Notes: generated by a model not told the origin, from the sequence alone. A DNA stretch of 64,000 nt from Gammaproteobacteria bacterium (GCA_025355165.1 JANYAD010000047.1:39956-103955); one strand, 5' to 3'. Shown: positions 25,436 to 34,395, counted from the first letter of the stretch. Numbers and translations are program-made.

Positions 25436-25572
25436 TTCTCGTCTCCCTAAAGGCCTACGACCACCGCCAGGATCGTCGCGCCGTGTTACGGATGGATGAA
25501 TTAGGAAAGAAGTTTTGCTTACAGCAAAAAGGGTTAGCCGTGGAACGTCGCGTGAAACAGTAGAAATGTGAG

Positions 25573-26274
25573 CTAGGTCGCGACAAACCGATAACCGAAG
25601 CCGCGCACGGTCTCGATACATCCTTCACAGCCGGGCTTTGCCAAGATCTTGCGCAATCTTTGCACATTGACGTCCACAGTTCGCTCGTCGATTTCGGCAT
25701 CTGTGGCCCAGACCCGGGCGAGCAGCTGCGCGCGATTGAAGGTCTTACCCGGGTGCGACATCAAGAATTCCAGCAATCGATATTCGGTGCCGCGCACGTT
25801 CAATACCGTGCCTCGCGCCAGGACGCGGTTGCTGGATGTGTTGAGCGTCAGTCGGTCAAAGCTCAATGCACCATGGTCGTCGTCACGCGACCGCGGCCGC
25901 AGCACTGCTTGAATGCGCGCCACCGCCTCGCGCACGGAGAACGGTTTGGCTATGTAGTCGTCCGCCCCCAAATTCAACCCGCTCACGACATCGTGCTCGT
26001 CAGACAGAATAGACAGGATGATCAGCCTCAAGGGCTGCACCAGCCGTATTCGACGCACGCGTTCGATCAAGTCAAGGACGGCGAGACCCGGTATGTTCCA
26101 ATCCACGATCAGCAGTCGCGGCGGTCGTTCTTCAACCGCAACGAGCGCCGAAGGTCCGTCGGTGATGGCGAGCACGGTGAACCCGGCGGCCATCAATTGA
26201 TGACGTAGCGGCTCCACGGTCGCCAGGTCCCGATCCACAATCAAGATTTGCTTTTGATTCTCGGTGGCAGACAT
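25573..26274 (-). CDS. PhoB/OmpR-family response regulator
   Basis: 233 residues. The receiver domain has the phosphoacceptor Asp in LLIVDWNIPG and the Lys in YIAKPFS. The winged-helix effector ends in ERTVDVNVQRLRKILAKPGCEGCIETVRGFGYRF. Overall closest by eye to PhoB. The ATG at 26274 is preferred over a TTG at 26283. No histidine kinase or pst gene is adjacent, so the partner is elsewhere. Confidence 0.9.
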   Translation of the reverse strand: MSATENQKQILIVDRDLATVEPLRHQLMAAGFTVLAITDGPSALVAVEERPPRLLIVDWNIPGLAVLDLIERVRRIRLVQPLRLIILSILSDEHDVVSGLNLGADDYIAKPFSVREAVARIQAVLRPRSRDDDHGALSFDRLTLNTSSNRVLARGTVLNVRGTEYRLLEFLMSHPGKTFNRAQLLARVWATDAEIDERTVDVNVQRLRKILAKPGCEGCIETVRGFGYRFVAT

Positions 26275-26326
26275 GCCTAACAATTACAGCCTGACCATGA
26301 CAATACTGTGACGATGCCCGGCAGCA

Positions 26327-26578
26327 TCAGTAGCCGGCAGTAACTCGATTCACCGCCCGCACGGAAACATACGAATAGGCGCGCAAATGCTCGGGCCTGC
26401 GAGGCCGATTCGCTGCACCGTCAGGCGCATCCGCGCCATCATTGCCGGCGGCGTTCCAGGCCGCGAGCAACAGCCCCAGCGCCAGCCAATTCAGGGTAGC
26501 TTCACGGTGCAAGCACCAGAGCGGTGCGGGGGAGCGGCTTTGACGTGCAGTGATCTGCGATGGCGTCGCGTTCGACAT
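26327..26578 (-). CDS. Small membrane-associated hypothetical protein divergent from pdsR-like gene
   Basis: 83 residues with one hydrophobic stretch (LNWLALGLLLAAWNAAGN) and an Arg/Pro-rich C-terminus. AGGAG lies six bases before the ATG, favouring real translation. It lies divergently beside the PdsR-like regulator and could be a target, but no motif such as LPXTG is visible. Confidence 0.45.
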   Translation of the reverse strand: MSNATPSQITARQSRSPAPLWCLHREATLNWLALGLLLAAWNAAGNDGADAPDGAANRPRRPEHLRAYSYVSVRAVNRVTAGY

Positions 26579-26727
26579 GGCTTGCTCCTGCCCTTAGTAG
26601 AAAGCCAGTCTGGTGGGTAAAATCCCCCATCGGGAGATGAGAAAAGGCCAAATTGCAGGCCGATTCGGGCGAATCATGGCAGCGCTTCGGGCGGCCGAAA
26701 GCTCTTATTCCGGCTATCATCCTAAGA

Positions 26728-27417
26728 ATGAAGAAGCAGATCGCCATCGTCGAGGACGAGCCGGCTTTGCGCGAAAACTACGCGGCGGCATTGGCGCGCC
26801 ACGGCTATTCGATCAAGACTTACGGCAATCGCGCCTCGGCCATGCAAGCGTTTCTAATTCGACTGCCCGACCTCGCAATCATTGATATCTCGCTCGAGGA
26901 CGAGGCTGAAGGCGGTTTCGATTTGTGCCGTGAACTGCGCGCGTTGTCGGCTGAGCTCCCGATCATTTTTCTTACCGCTCGGGACAGCGAACTCGACGCG
27001 GTGTCGGGACTGCGGTTGGGTGCCGATGACTTTCTTACCAAAGACGTCAGCCTGGCGCACTTAGCGGCGCGTGTTGCCGCCTTGTTCAGACGCATCGACG
27101 CGCTCAAACGCCCGGACAATGCGGCTGAGATCGTCAGGCGCGGCGCGCTGTCGATTGACGGCGAAAAGATGCAAACCTCCTGGAATGGCTCGCCGGTGAT
27201 TCTCTCCTTGACGGAGTTTTGGATTGTGCATGCCCTGGCACGCAATCCCGGGCACGTGAAGAATCGCCAACAGCTGATGGACGCCGCGAATGTGGTGTTG
27301 GACGACAATACGATTACATCCCACATCAAGCGGGTGCGCCGCAAGTTTCAGCTGGTTGACACGGCATTCGACGCCATTCAGACCGTGTACGGAATGGGCT
27401 ATCGCTGGGTCGAGTGA
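26728..27417 (+). CDS. pdsR: Response regulator of the proteobacterial dedicated sortase system type
   Basis: 229 residues from the ATG at 26728 (MKKQIAIVEDEPALRENY); the track start is too far upstream. The receiver has the Asp in LAIIDISLEDEAEGGFDLC and the Lys in DDFLTKDVS. The C-terminal winged helix ends in ITSHIKRVRRKFQ and VYGMGYRWVE. The LEDEAEGG insert and the tail match my recollection of the TIGR03787 family, which normally accompanies a marine-type proteobacterial sortase. The kinase starts at GTGA over its stop. Confidence 0.75.
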   Translation: MKKQIAIVEDEPALRENYAAALARHGYSIKTYGNRASAMQAFLIRLPDLAIIDISLEDEAEGGFDLCRELRALSAELPIIFLTARDSELDAVSGLRLGADDFLTKDVSLAHLAARVAALFRRIDALKRPDNAAEIVRRGALSIDGEKMQTSWNGSPVILSLTEFWIVHALARNPGHVKNRQQLMDAANVVLDDNTITSHIKRVRRKFQLVDTAFDAIQTVYGMGYRWVE

Positions 27418-29450
27418 GCATTCGACTGCAACTATTGATCGTGGCCTTGAGCACATTGGTGCTGCCCTGGGCGGGTTGTCAGTATGCGCGCGAACTTGAG
27501 GCGGCCTTGCGCACCTCACAGGAACAAACTTTGCTGGCGAGCGCCGGCACCATCGCCAATGCGCTGTCGGCGCAACCGCAACGCGTTTTCCGCGATCCTA
27601 AGGATGCGCAAAAGTTTTCAGCCGATGCGGGCGATTTATACGTATACCCGCTGATCACGCAGCCCTTGCTCGATGGTTACCGGGAGGATTGGGACATTCC
27701 CGCGGAACCCACGCGCCTGCCCAGTACCACGGGCTACCGCGCCCGTCTGCAGGCTGGTTCCACCGAGCGCTACCTTTATCTATACCTCGAAGTCGACGAT
27801 ACGCATTTCGACCCTCAGCCGAACACCGGCAAACCCGAACAGGATCGGTTCGATCGGGTCAATTTGACCCTGCAAGGACCCGATGGGCGCGCGGCCTATT
27901 TTTTCGGCACCGCTGCCCCCGGATTGATCGCCGCACAGAGCCTCATTAAAGACGAAGAAGGCGTCTCCAAGGTGGTGACGGAACCGCGGATTCAGGCCTT
28001 TTGGCTGCAGACGGCGGCGGGTTATCACTTGGAAGCCCGCTTGCCTTTGAGCTTTGTGGGGCGGCAATTCTGGATCGAGGCGATGGACGGGCGCGGTAAC
28101 GCAAGAGCGGGCGCGGCGCCGGACAAGGTTCAGGGTGGGCGATTGTTCTTTCCCACCGCGGGGTTGGATGCGCTGCTCGAAAGCTATGTCCGCAACGGCA
28201 CTCGGGCCACCGTCATTGACGCCAATGCGCTGAAGCTCGGAACCGCCGGCAACATCGGTGCCGATTCATCAAGCACCGGCGAGCAGCCGGAGCCCGTCTG
28301 GTATCGCTTTTTCCTGAGTACGGACACCTCTCGGATGTCCACCCTGGCCTCATCGCCCGATCGGTTGAGCGGCGACAGCGTTAGCGCAGCTCTCGAGGGT
28401 CATAGCCACGCACAATGGATGCTCGCCGGCCGCCGCCGCGACTTGCTGCTGCTGGCTGCCTCCCCGATCATGATCGATGGCCAGCTGCGCGGCGCAGTGG
28501 TGCTTGAGCAAGCAGCGGATGAGCTTTTGGCCATGCGCGACCGCGCCCTGTCGCGCCTATTCAATCTGACACTGCTTGCCACCGCCTGCGCGGTCAGCAT
28601 CATGCTTGCCTTTGCCACATGGATCAGCGTGCGCATCGGGCGCCTGCGCGACGCGGCCGATTCAGCCGTGAGCAGCGATGGGAAAATCCAGCTGCAAATG
28701 CCGGAGTCGCACAGCGCGGACGAGATCGGCGCCTTGTCGCGCGGATTCGAGCGCCTGCTGGCGCGGCTCAACGAGCATGCCCAGTACCTGCGCACCCTGG
28801 GTGGAAAGCTATCGCATGAATTGCGCACACCCCTCACCATCGTGCGTTCCTCCTTGGACAATCTGGAGTCGGAAGGCTTGCGCGAGGACCAGCTTCGCTA
28901 TATCGGGCGGGCCCGCGAGGGCACCCAGCGGCTGCAATCGATCTTAAGCGCGCTCGGCGCCGCGGCGAGGGTAGAAGAGAGCATCAAGCAATCGGAGCGC
29001 GTGAATTTCGATCTGCGCGATTTGCTGATATCGGCGGTATCAGCCTATCGCGACGGCTTTCCCTCGAGCCGTTTTGTCCTGGAGTTGCCGGAAAATGCCT
29101 GCTTCGCGCAGGGCGCGCCGGACCTCATGGTCCAACTGCTCGACAAGCTCATCGAGAATGCCGTCGATTTTTGCCCGGCGGACGGCACGATCATGGTGCG
29201 CTTGGAACGGGCGGCGGCTGACTATGTCTTGCAAGTCACCAACGATGGGCCGCTCATCCCGGAGACGCTCATGGGCCGCCTGTTCGAATCCTTGTTCGAG
29301 CAGCGACAAGGCGGCGATGACAAGCCGCACTTCGGCCTAGGGTTGTACATCGTCAGGCTGGTCGCCGAATTTCACGGCGGAACGGCCCGGGCCGCCAATC
29401 GCGACGACAGCCGCGGCGTCGTTTTCACCATTAAGCTGCCGTTGATCTGA
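27414..29450 (+). CDS. pdsS: Sensor histidine kinase, dedicated sortase system type
   Basis: 678 residues; the GTG start overlaps the regulator stop. One N-terminal helix (LQLLIVALSTLVLPWAGC) precedes a long periplasmic domain of ~350 residues, then a second helix (NLTLLATACAVSIMLAFATW), HAMP, a His-box (GGKLSHELRTPLTIVRSSLD) and an ATPase domain with ENAVDF and FGLGLYIVRL. The size and the YPLITQPLLDGY beginning of the sensor domain fit TIGR03785. No sortase or LPXTG protein occurs within the window. Confidence 0.78.
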   Translation: MSIRLQLLIVALSTLVLPWAGCQYARELEAALRTSQEQTLLASAGTIANALSAQPQRVFRDPKDAQKFSADAGDLYVYPLITQPLLDGYREDWDIPAEPTRLPSTTGYRARLQAGSTERYLYLYLEVDDTHFDPQPNTGKPEQDRFDRVNLTLQGPDGRAAYFFGTAAPGLIAAQSLIKDEEGVSKVVTEPRIQAFWLQTAAGYHLEARLPLSFVGRQFWIEAMDGRGNARAGAAPDKVQGGRLFFPTAGLDALLESYVRNGTRATVIDANALKLGTAGNIGADSSSTGEQPEPVWYRFFLSTDTSRMSTLASSPDRLSGDSVSAALEGHSHAQWMLAGRRRDLLLLAASPIMIDGQLRGAVVLEQAADELLAMRDRALSRLFNLTLLATACAVSIMLAFATWISVRIGRLRDAADSAVSSDGKIQLQMPESHSADEIGALSRGFERLLARLNEHAQYLRTLGGKLSHELRTPLTIVRSSLDNLESEGLREDQLRYIGRAREGTQRLQSILSALGAAARVEESIKQSERVNFDLRDLLISAVSAYRDGFPSSRFVLELPENACFAQGAPDLMVQLLDKLIENAVDFCPADGTIMVRLERAAADYVLQVTNDGPLIPETLMGRLFESLFEQRQGGDDKPHFGLGLYIVRLVAEFHGGTARAANRDDSRGVVFTIKLPLI

Positions 29451-30009
29451 CTGACGCGGGTCGGCTGGCTTTTGATCCGGCTACCGCCGCCGGGAGCCCT
29501 AACGCCAAAATGCCGTTGCGGGGCAGGCCTTCGTGCGACAACAGCCATTCTTTACGATCCAGGCCGCCTCCGAATCCGGTCAACGAGCCGTCGGCGCCGA
29601 TCACTCGATGACAGGGGACGATGAGCGCGATGGGATTGCGGCCATTCGCCAGGCCCACGGCGCGCGAGCCATTGGGATTGCCTAAAAGCTTGGCGAGCTG
29701 GCCGTAGCTGCGGGTTTCCCCAAAAGGAATGTTGCAGAGCTCGCGCCACACGCGCTGCTGAAACTCGGTGCCTCGCATCTTGAGCGGCAAATCGAATTCG
29801 CGGCGGGCGCCCGAAAAATATTCTTTCAGTTGTTGTGCCGCCGCCGGCAGGGGATCAATGGTTCCGTTTTGCACCCAATCATCGCCCGGGACCAAGGGCT
29901 TGGTCGGCTTGTTGCGGTACAAGTTCATGTACAAGCCGGTCAGGGCCGCGCCATCCGAGGTCAGCATAAGTCGTCCGATCGGACTATCGACATAATAAAA
30001 GACATTCAT
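29431..30009 (-). CDS. ogt: O6-alkylguanine-DNA alkyltransferase
   Basis: 192 residues from the ATG at 30009 (MNVFYYVDSPIGRLMLT); the track start at 30303 runs into the alkA-like gene. It has the suicide-active-site motif PCHRVIG and the RAVG helix (NGSRAVGLANGRNP), so it accepts alkyl groups from O6-alkylguanine. The start overlaps the upstream glycosylase stop (ATGA), linking the two repair genes. Its 3' end overlaps the pdsS-like 3' end by 20 bp, convergently. Confidence 0.93.
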   Translation of the reverse strand: MNVFYYVDSPIGRLMLTSDGAALTGLYMNLYRNKPTKPLVPGDDWVQNGTIDPLPAAAQQLKEYFSGARREFDLPLKMRGTEFQQRVWRELCNIPFGETRSYGQLAKLLGNPNGSRAVGLANGRNPIALIVPCHRVIGADGSLTGFGGGLDRKEWLLSHEGLPRNGILALGLPAAVAGSKASRPASVRSTAA

Positions 30010-31439
30010 GTCACGGCTCCCAATGATTGCCAGAGATAATGGGCTGCATACGCGCGCCACGGGCGCCAATTCTCCGAACGCAGCTGTAATTGTTTCTGTG
30101 TGGACTGCGCTGCCCGCATCAACACCAAGTCCCCGGTGGGAAAGGCGTCGGGCCAATGCAGCGCGCGCATGGCGATATAATTGGCCGTCCAGTGGCCGAT
30201 GCCCGGCAAGCGCATCAAGTGTTCGATCTGATCCTCGACATTCGCGGCAAAGGACAACACGATTCGTCGCTCTGCCACCGCATGTGCGAGGGCACCGATG
30301 CATCGCGCGCGGGCTCCGACCATGCCCAATGCAACAATTTCTTCCGCGGCTACGCCGGCGGTGCGCCGCGCCGTGGGACTCAAGCGATTAAGCTCCGGGA
30401 ATGGAGTGGCGATCACTTCACCGAAGGCCTGCGCCCAGCGTCCCGCTATTGTGCTGGCCCCTTTGATGGAGACTTGCTGCCCAAGCACGGTGCGCACGGC
30501 AAGCTCGAAGCCATCGAAGGCCCCTGCGACGCGCAGGCCGGGCAAGCGGCGCACGGTGGCCGCAAGAATCTGGTCTTGCCGCAGCACCTTGCTCACCGAA
30601 TCGGGAGCCGCGCCCAGATCGAACAAATGTTTGACCCGCGCGATAACGGCACCGATGACGGGAGTCAACGACGGAGACAGTTCAAGGTTCAGTGCGCGAT
30701 CGTCATGCATCGACACCGCAATCCAGCCCTTGGCCTCGCCGATCGAGACGGTGCGCCGGTAATGCGAAGCATCGGCCATCTCCACACCGGGGATAGCGCG
30801 CAGACGCAGATAAGCCAACAAATGCCTCCAGGCCAGCGGCGGTCTGAATTCCAATTGCACGCTCAAGGTGTCCGCATCGATGCCCTTGCCGCGCACCGCG
30901 CGCGGGCTCAATCCATAACGCGATTTGAACAAGGCGTTGAAGCGGCGCACGCTGCCGAATCCGCTGGCGAAGGCGATGTCGGTTTGGGTCAGCGAGGTGT
31001 CGCGCAGCAGCCGCTTGGCCAGCAACAAACGCTGTGTCTGTGCCAGTTCGATGGGCGACACCCCCAGCTCAGTTTCGGTGACGCGCCGAAGATGCCGGTC
31101 GCTGATCCCTAGCGAGGCGGCCAGATCACCGACGCGCGCGCTGGATAGGGCATGCTCTTCGATACCGGCCATGGCGGCGGCAACCAGGCGGCTGACCGCA
31201 TCGACCGGCGCCAACCCCGGAGCGCGCTCAGGCCGGCAGCGCAAGCAGGGCCGAAAACCCGCTCCTTCTGCCGCTGCCGCGTTGGAATAAAAACGCATGT
31301 TGCTGCGATTAGCAGGCCGCGCGGTACATATGGGCCGGCAATACACCCGCGTCGAGGTAATGCCGACATAAAAGCGGCCGTCAAAACGCGAATCGCGGGC
31401 GCGTACCGCACGAAAACAAGCGTTCGAGTTCAAATTCAT
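30006..31439 (-). CDS. Ada-type regulator / 3-methyladenine DNA glycosylase II fusion
   Basis: 477 residues. The N-terminal Ada zinc domain (TRVYCRPICTARP then FRPCLRCRPE) holds the four Cys that accept methyl from phosphotriesters. Then comes an AraC-type HTH (SLTQTDIAFASGFGSVRRFNALFKSRYG). The second half is AlkA-like, with the helix-hairpin-helix LMRLPGIGHWTANYIAMRAL and the catalytic Asp in AFPTGDLVL. It can both sense methylation damage and excise 3-methyladenine. Coupled to ogt downstream, so the pair rebuilds the adaptive response. Confidence 0.93.
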   Translation of the reverse strand: MNLNSNACFRAVRARDSRFDGRFYVGITSTRVYCRPICTARPANRSNMRFYSNAAAAEGAGFRPCLRCRPERAPGLAPVDAVSRLVAAAMAGIEEHALSSARVGDLAASLGISDRHLRRVTETELGVSPIELAQTQRLLLAKRLLRDTSLTQTDIAFASGFGSVRRFNALFKSRYGLSPRAVRGKGIDADTLSVQLEFRPPLAWRHLLAYLRLRAIPGVEMADASHYRRTVSIGEAKGWIAVSMHDDRALNLELSPSLTPVIGAVIARVKHLFDLGAAPDSVSKVLRQDQILAATVRRLPGLRVAGAFDGFELAVRTVLGQQVSIKGASTIAGRWAQAFGEVIATPFPELNRLSPTARRTAGVAAEEIVALGMVGARARCIGALAHAVAERRIVLSFAANVEDQIEHLMRLPGIGHWTANYIAMRALHWPDAFPTGDLVLMRAAQSTQKQLQLRSENWRPWRAYAAHYLWQSLGAVT

Positions 31440-31556
31440 GGCGCCAGATTAGACCATCGCGGCGGCGAATACTGGCCGTTTTCGGACCTCGATATGCGCC
31501 ACTTCGAAGTCCGAAAGCGGCGAGCAATGCGCCCCAGGCGGCCTTATAGTCACGCA

Positions 31557-32375
31557 ATGAGCGCAGAAGTAGATTACGTCCTTGGCACCCATGATGAAGA
31601 AATTCAGCGGCTCGGTTTACAGCACCAGGTGTGGCGAGCACCGGTGCTCGATGCCTGGACCCGAGCGGGCATCAACCGAGGTTCCCGCTTGGTGGATTTT
31701 GGTTGCGGACCCGGATTCGCGACCCTTGATGCCGCCGCCCTGGTCGGCCCGCAAGGCCAAGTAACGGCGATTGAGCGATCAGCGCATTTTTTAAGTTTTG
31801 CCCAAAAACAAGCCGATGCACGAGGGCTCGGGTGCGTGCGATTCATGCAGGCAGACTTGGATGCCGATGAGATCCCTCTTAAGGATTTCGATCTGGCTTG
31901 GTGTCGATGGGTGGCCTCGTTTGTTGCATCGCCCGAAAGACTCATCAATCGCATCAGCGCGTCGTTGCGCGGCGGCGGCAAAGCCGTGTTGCACGAATAC
32001 CAGAATTACGCTTCCTGGCAGGTGATTCCGCATAGCGAGACTTTCGCTAAATTTGTAGAAGAGGTCATGGCCAGCTGGCGAGCGGCGGGGGGCGAACCTA
32101 ACATCGTGAACAAATTGATTCCATTGCTCGCACCGGCCGGACTGGCCATTGTAAGCCTGCGCCCTCTCATTTCCGTGATCGGCCCTTCGCATTTTAACTG
32201 GCAGTGGCCCGCGTCCTTTCTCGGCAGCGGCTCGCGCCGACTGGTGGAATTGAAGCGCATCACGCCGGCATATGCGCAGCGCATACAAGCAGACTTTGCC
32301 ATCCTCGAGAAAAATCCCACAGCATTGATGGTCACGCCCTTGGTTGTGGAAATCATTGCGGAAAAAATCTCGTGA
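31557..32375 (+). CDS. SAM-dependent methyltransferase (class I)
   Basis: 272 residues from the ATG at 31557; the upstream track frame runs antisense to the glycosylase gene. The SAM motif is LVDFGCGPGFATLDAAALVG, with ITAIERS (motif II-like acid) and a later DLAWCRWVASFVASP. The rest includes aromatic residues typical of small-molecule methyltransferases. The substrate is unknown. It is divergent from the Ada-AlkA gene. Confidence 0.82.
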   Translation: MSAEVDYVLGTHDEEIQRLGLQHQVWRAPVLDAWTRAGINRGSRLVDFGCGPGFATLDAAALVGPQGQVTAIERSAHFLSFAQKQADARGLGCVRFMQADLDADEIPLKDFDLAWCRWVASFVASPERLINRISASLRGGGKAVLHEYQNYASWQVIPHSETFAKFVEEVMASWRAAGGEPNIVNKLIPLLAPAGLAIVSLRPLISVIGPSHFNWQWPASFLGSGSRRLVELKRITPAYAQRIQADFAILEKNPTALMVTPLVVEIIAEKIS

Positions 32376-32541
32376 TAGCGTCGAATTTGCTTCATTGAGG
32401 TCTGAGAAGCGCGTCCAGGGGCGGTTTTATCAGCTACCCGGTGATGGGCGGCACAAGCCGGCATCGCCGATAAGGGCCAAAACAGGCCAAGCCGCGCCGC
32501 ACCAGGCATTGCGCTAGACCCGCTCGGCTCGAGATTTGTAC
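32376..32541. other. Intergenic, convergent end region
   Basis: 166 bp between the methyltransferase stop and the MerT-like stop. No gene or clear hairpin terminator seen. Confidence 0.4.
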
Positions 32542-32934
32542 TCAAAGAAGCAGCAGAGGCAGTACAAAGGCAAAGGAGCCACCGCCGACAAAACTTACCA
32601 GGGCAAGACCGTAGAGCAAGGCGCTCAAGCGCCTGAGCTTCTGACAGGCCCTCGCCGCCACAGGATCTGCAGGGCACGGCAGTGAGCGACCGTACCATAG
32701 GGCTAACCCGCTCAGGATCAGCAGCATTCCGGCAAGGCCGAATACCCAGCCCTTATGCTCGCTCAGCCAAATGAGCTGCGGCACCGCCGTGACGAGGCCG
32801 GCGAGCGCCGCGCCGGCCCCCAGGGCCACGAGCACCGCCGGTAATACGCAGCACAGCAAGGTCGCCGAACTCGTCAACAAGGCGAGGGCAGAAAGTGCAG
32901 CGTTGCCTCTTAGAGCCAGATTGGGTCTGCTCAT
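32542..32934 (-). CDS. MerT-like metal-transport membrane protein
   Basis: 130 residues with three to four hydrophobic segments. A Cys pair sits in the first helix (SSATLLCCVLPAVLVALGAG), as in MerT, and Cys residues in the loop after it (LPCPADP, ARACQKL). MerT carries Hg(II) from the periplasm to the cytoplasm. Its start overlaps the HMA-protein stop, giving tight coupling with a MerP-like partner. Mercury is a guess; no merA or merR is nearby. Confidence 0.72.
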   Translation of the reverse strand: MSRPNLALRGNAALSALALLTSSATLLCCVLPAVLVALGAGAALAGLVTAVPQLIWLSEHKGWVFGLAGMLLILSGLALWYGRSLPCPADPVAARACQKLRRLSALLYGLALVSFVGGGSFAFVLPLLLL

Positions 32935-33260
32935 GGTTTGGGCTGCCGTAGGCGCTCGCGGATGACATCGATGGGCAGGTCGGTGCGCTCGATTCCCGTT
33001 ACCGTGTAGCCGGCATCGGTCAGCGCTTTGCGCAGATCCGCCTCCGCGATGTCCTGCCCCTGCTTCAAGGAGACGGCGACCAAGCGCTGCTCAAGGTCCA
33101 CCAGCACATCGGCGGTGGCGGGCAACTTACGCAGTTTTTTCTCGATGCCTTGGGCACAGAAAGCGCACACGAGTCCATTGACTCTCATCTCAATCGTCGC
33201 CGCGCCAGCTGACGAGGTCACGAGCGCCGCTAGCATTGCGATTTTAACCAGCACTTTCAT
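32931..33260 (-). CDS. Periplasmic heavy-metal-associated (MerP-like) protein
   Basis: 109 residues: a signal peptide (MKVLVKIAMLAALVTSSAGAATI) followed by an HMA fold with the metal-binding CAFC (GLVCAFCAQGIEKKLRKL), then the usual beta-alpha-beta end. In mercury operons such proteins hand Hg(II) to MerT. The C-terminal ~35 residues extend past a typical MerP. It overlaps the MerT-like gene by the ATGA sharing. Confidence 0.85.
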   Translation of the reverse strand: MKVLVKIAMLAALVTSSAGAATIEMRVNGLVCAFCAQGIEKKLRKLPATADVLVDLEQRLVAVSLKQGQDIAEADLRKALTDAGYTVTGIERTDLPIDVIRERLRQPKP

Positions 33261-33273
33261 GTGAATCGTCCTT

Positions 33274-33927
33274 TTAGAAATTGAACATGGTCATGGCCTG
33301 GAATGTGCCCTGATAGCTCACGCCCGCTTCGAGCCACGCGCCGCCCTTGAATAGCCGCAAAAGCGCCGCCCACTCGGTGCCGCGATGGAGTTCGCCGGTA
33401 TAGTCACGGGCTTGGAGCACCAACCAGGTGGCAAGGCCTTGGTAATTGTGTTTGTACGGAGCAATCCCCAGCTGCAAGGTGTCGATGCGATGAGAGAAAT
33501 CGGCAGCGCCTTGCCAGTCGATCTTTAACGAACCGTAGACCCGGCGCGTTTCGTAGTCGGCCTGGGCGCCCGCGTTCGCGGCAAATTCGGCTCCACGAAA
33601 GGTGTTCCCGGTGCCGCTCCCGGCACCGCCCCAGACGAAGAAGTTGGCTTGCGCTGATTCCAGGTTCCAACGATGCAGCAAATAATTGAGCCGCGCGTAG
33701 GTAATGCTTCGAGACTTAGCGCTTTCATCGCTATCGAGTTCGACGTGTCCGCCACCCACCGAATAGTTAAATTGCGGCGCAAAGAAAATCTGTATTTCCT
33801 TCATCGTGCCTGCGCCGTACTCGGCCATCACCGTCGTCCCATCGGCAAAAGCAATGGGCTTGGCATATGAAAAGACCGGCAATGCGAGCGCCAGCGCGCC
33901 CACCGTGCTCTTGGACCATCGACTCAT
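33274..33927 (-). CDS. Exported, probably outer-membrane, hypothetical protein of the metal operon
   Basis: 217 residues with a signal peptide (STVGALALALPVFSYAKPI) and alternating aromatic strands (IQIFFAPQFNYSVGGGHVELD, ATWLVLQARDY, AWLEAGVSYQGTFQAMTMFNF) ending in Phe, as in outer-membrane barrels. It lies 13 bp upstream of the MerP-like gene on the same strand. No known family was recognised. Confidence 0.65.
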   Translation of the reverse strand: MSRWSKSTVGALALALPVFSYAKPIAFADGTTVMAEYGAGTMKEIQIFFAPQFNYSVGGGHVELDSDESAKSRSITYARLNYLLHRWNLESAQANFFVWGGAGSGTGNTFRGAEFAANAGAQADYETRRVYGSLKIDWQGAADFSHRIDTLQLGIAPYKHNYQGLATWLVLQARDYTGELHRGTEWAALLRLFKGGAWLEAGVSYQGTFQAMTMFNF

Positions 33928-34016
33928 GAGTCGCTCCGAAATATCCCTAGGTGACCCACCGCATGCGGCAAGTCGCGCGGGCGCGGGGCCCGACGGACAC
34001 TTACCTCAGAGGAGCT

Positions 34017-34355
34017 TCAGCGGATAGGAGGACGCAGAGGATGCGGCGGGTCGAACTCGGCGAAGGGCGCGACATCGGCATCAAATATCGCCACGCCGAG
34101 CATTGTCGCTCGCGGCGCAGCCGGCAAGGCGAGGGGCACGGCCGCCCCGATCGGCGCTGGGCATTGGGCTGCGCAGGAGGGCATGGATCCTTGCGAGCAA
34201 CATGAATCGCAAGTCTCACCAGCCGGCAGAGCTTGCCCATCGCAGGCGTGACTCGATTGATCGACGCCGCCATTGAAGGTGGCTGAATAGGCGAGGCCGG
34301 GCACTTGCACAACGGTGACCAACAGCAAGGCAAAGGCGATAAGCTGGGAGCGCAT
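34017..34355 (-). CDS. Small exported Cys-rich protein, first gene of metal operon
   Basis: 112 residues with a signal peptide (LIAFALLLVTVVQVPGLAYSA) and a Cys cluster (CDGQALPAGETCDSCCSQG then SCAAQC), a potential metal-chelating segment. It resembles the small Cys-rich leaders often placed ahead of copper or mercury resistance genes in proteobacteria. The predicted promoter lies only ~12 bp upstream, so the transcript would be nearly leaderless. Confidence 0.6.
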   Translation of the reverse strand: MRSQLIAFALLLVTVVQVPGLAYSATFNGGVDQSSHACDGQALPAGETCDSCCSQGSMPSCAAQCPAPIGAAVPLALPAAPRATMLGVAIFDADVAPFAEFDPPHPLRPPIR

Positions 34356-34366
34356 AATGAGAGTGT

Positions 34367-34395
34367 ATTATAAGCATGGGCGGCAAAAACGTGAA
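34367..34395 (-). promoter_or_regulatory. Sigma-70-like promoter of the metal operon
   Basis: On the minus strand: TTCACG, a 17-bp spacer, TATAAT. The -10 ends 11 bp before the ATG at 34355, implying a leader of about five bases or a leaderless transcript. A MerR-type regulator would expect a 19-20 bp spacer, so ordinary sigma-70 control is favoured. Confidence 0.65.

Noticed and set aside
25513-25529. TTTTGC-ttaca-GCAAAA hairpin
   Set aside because: Six-bp stem only and no T run; too weak to call a terminator.
30090-31112. 340-aa plus-strand ORF
   Set aside because: Antisense to the Ada-AlkA fusion; no domain pattern.
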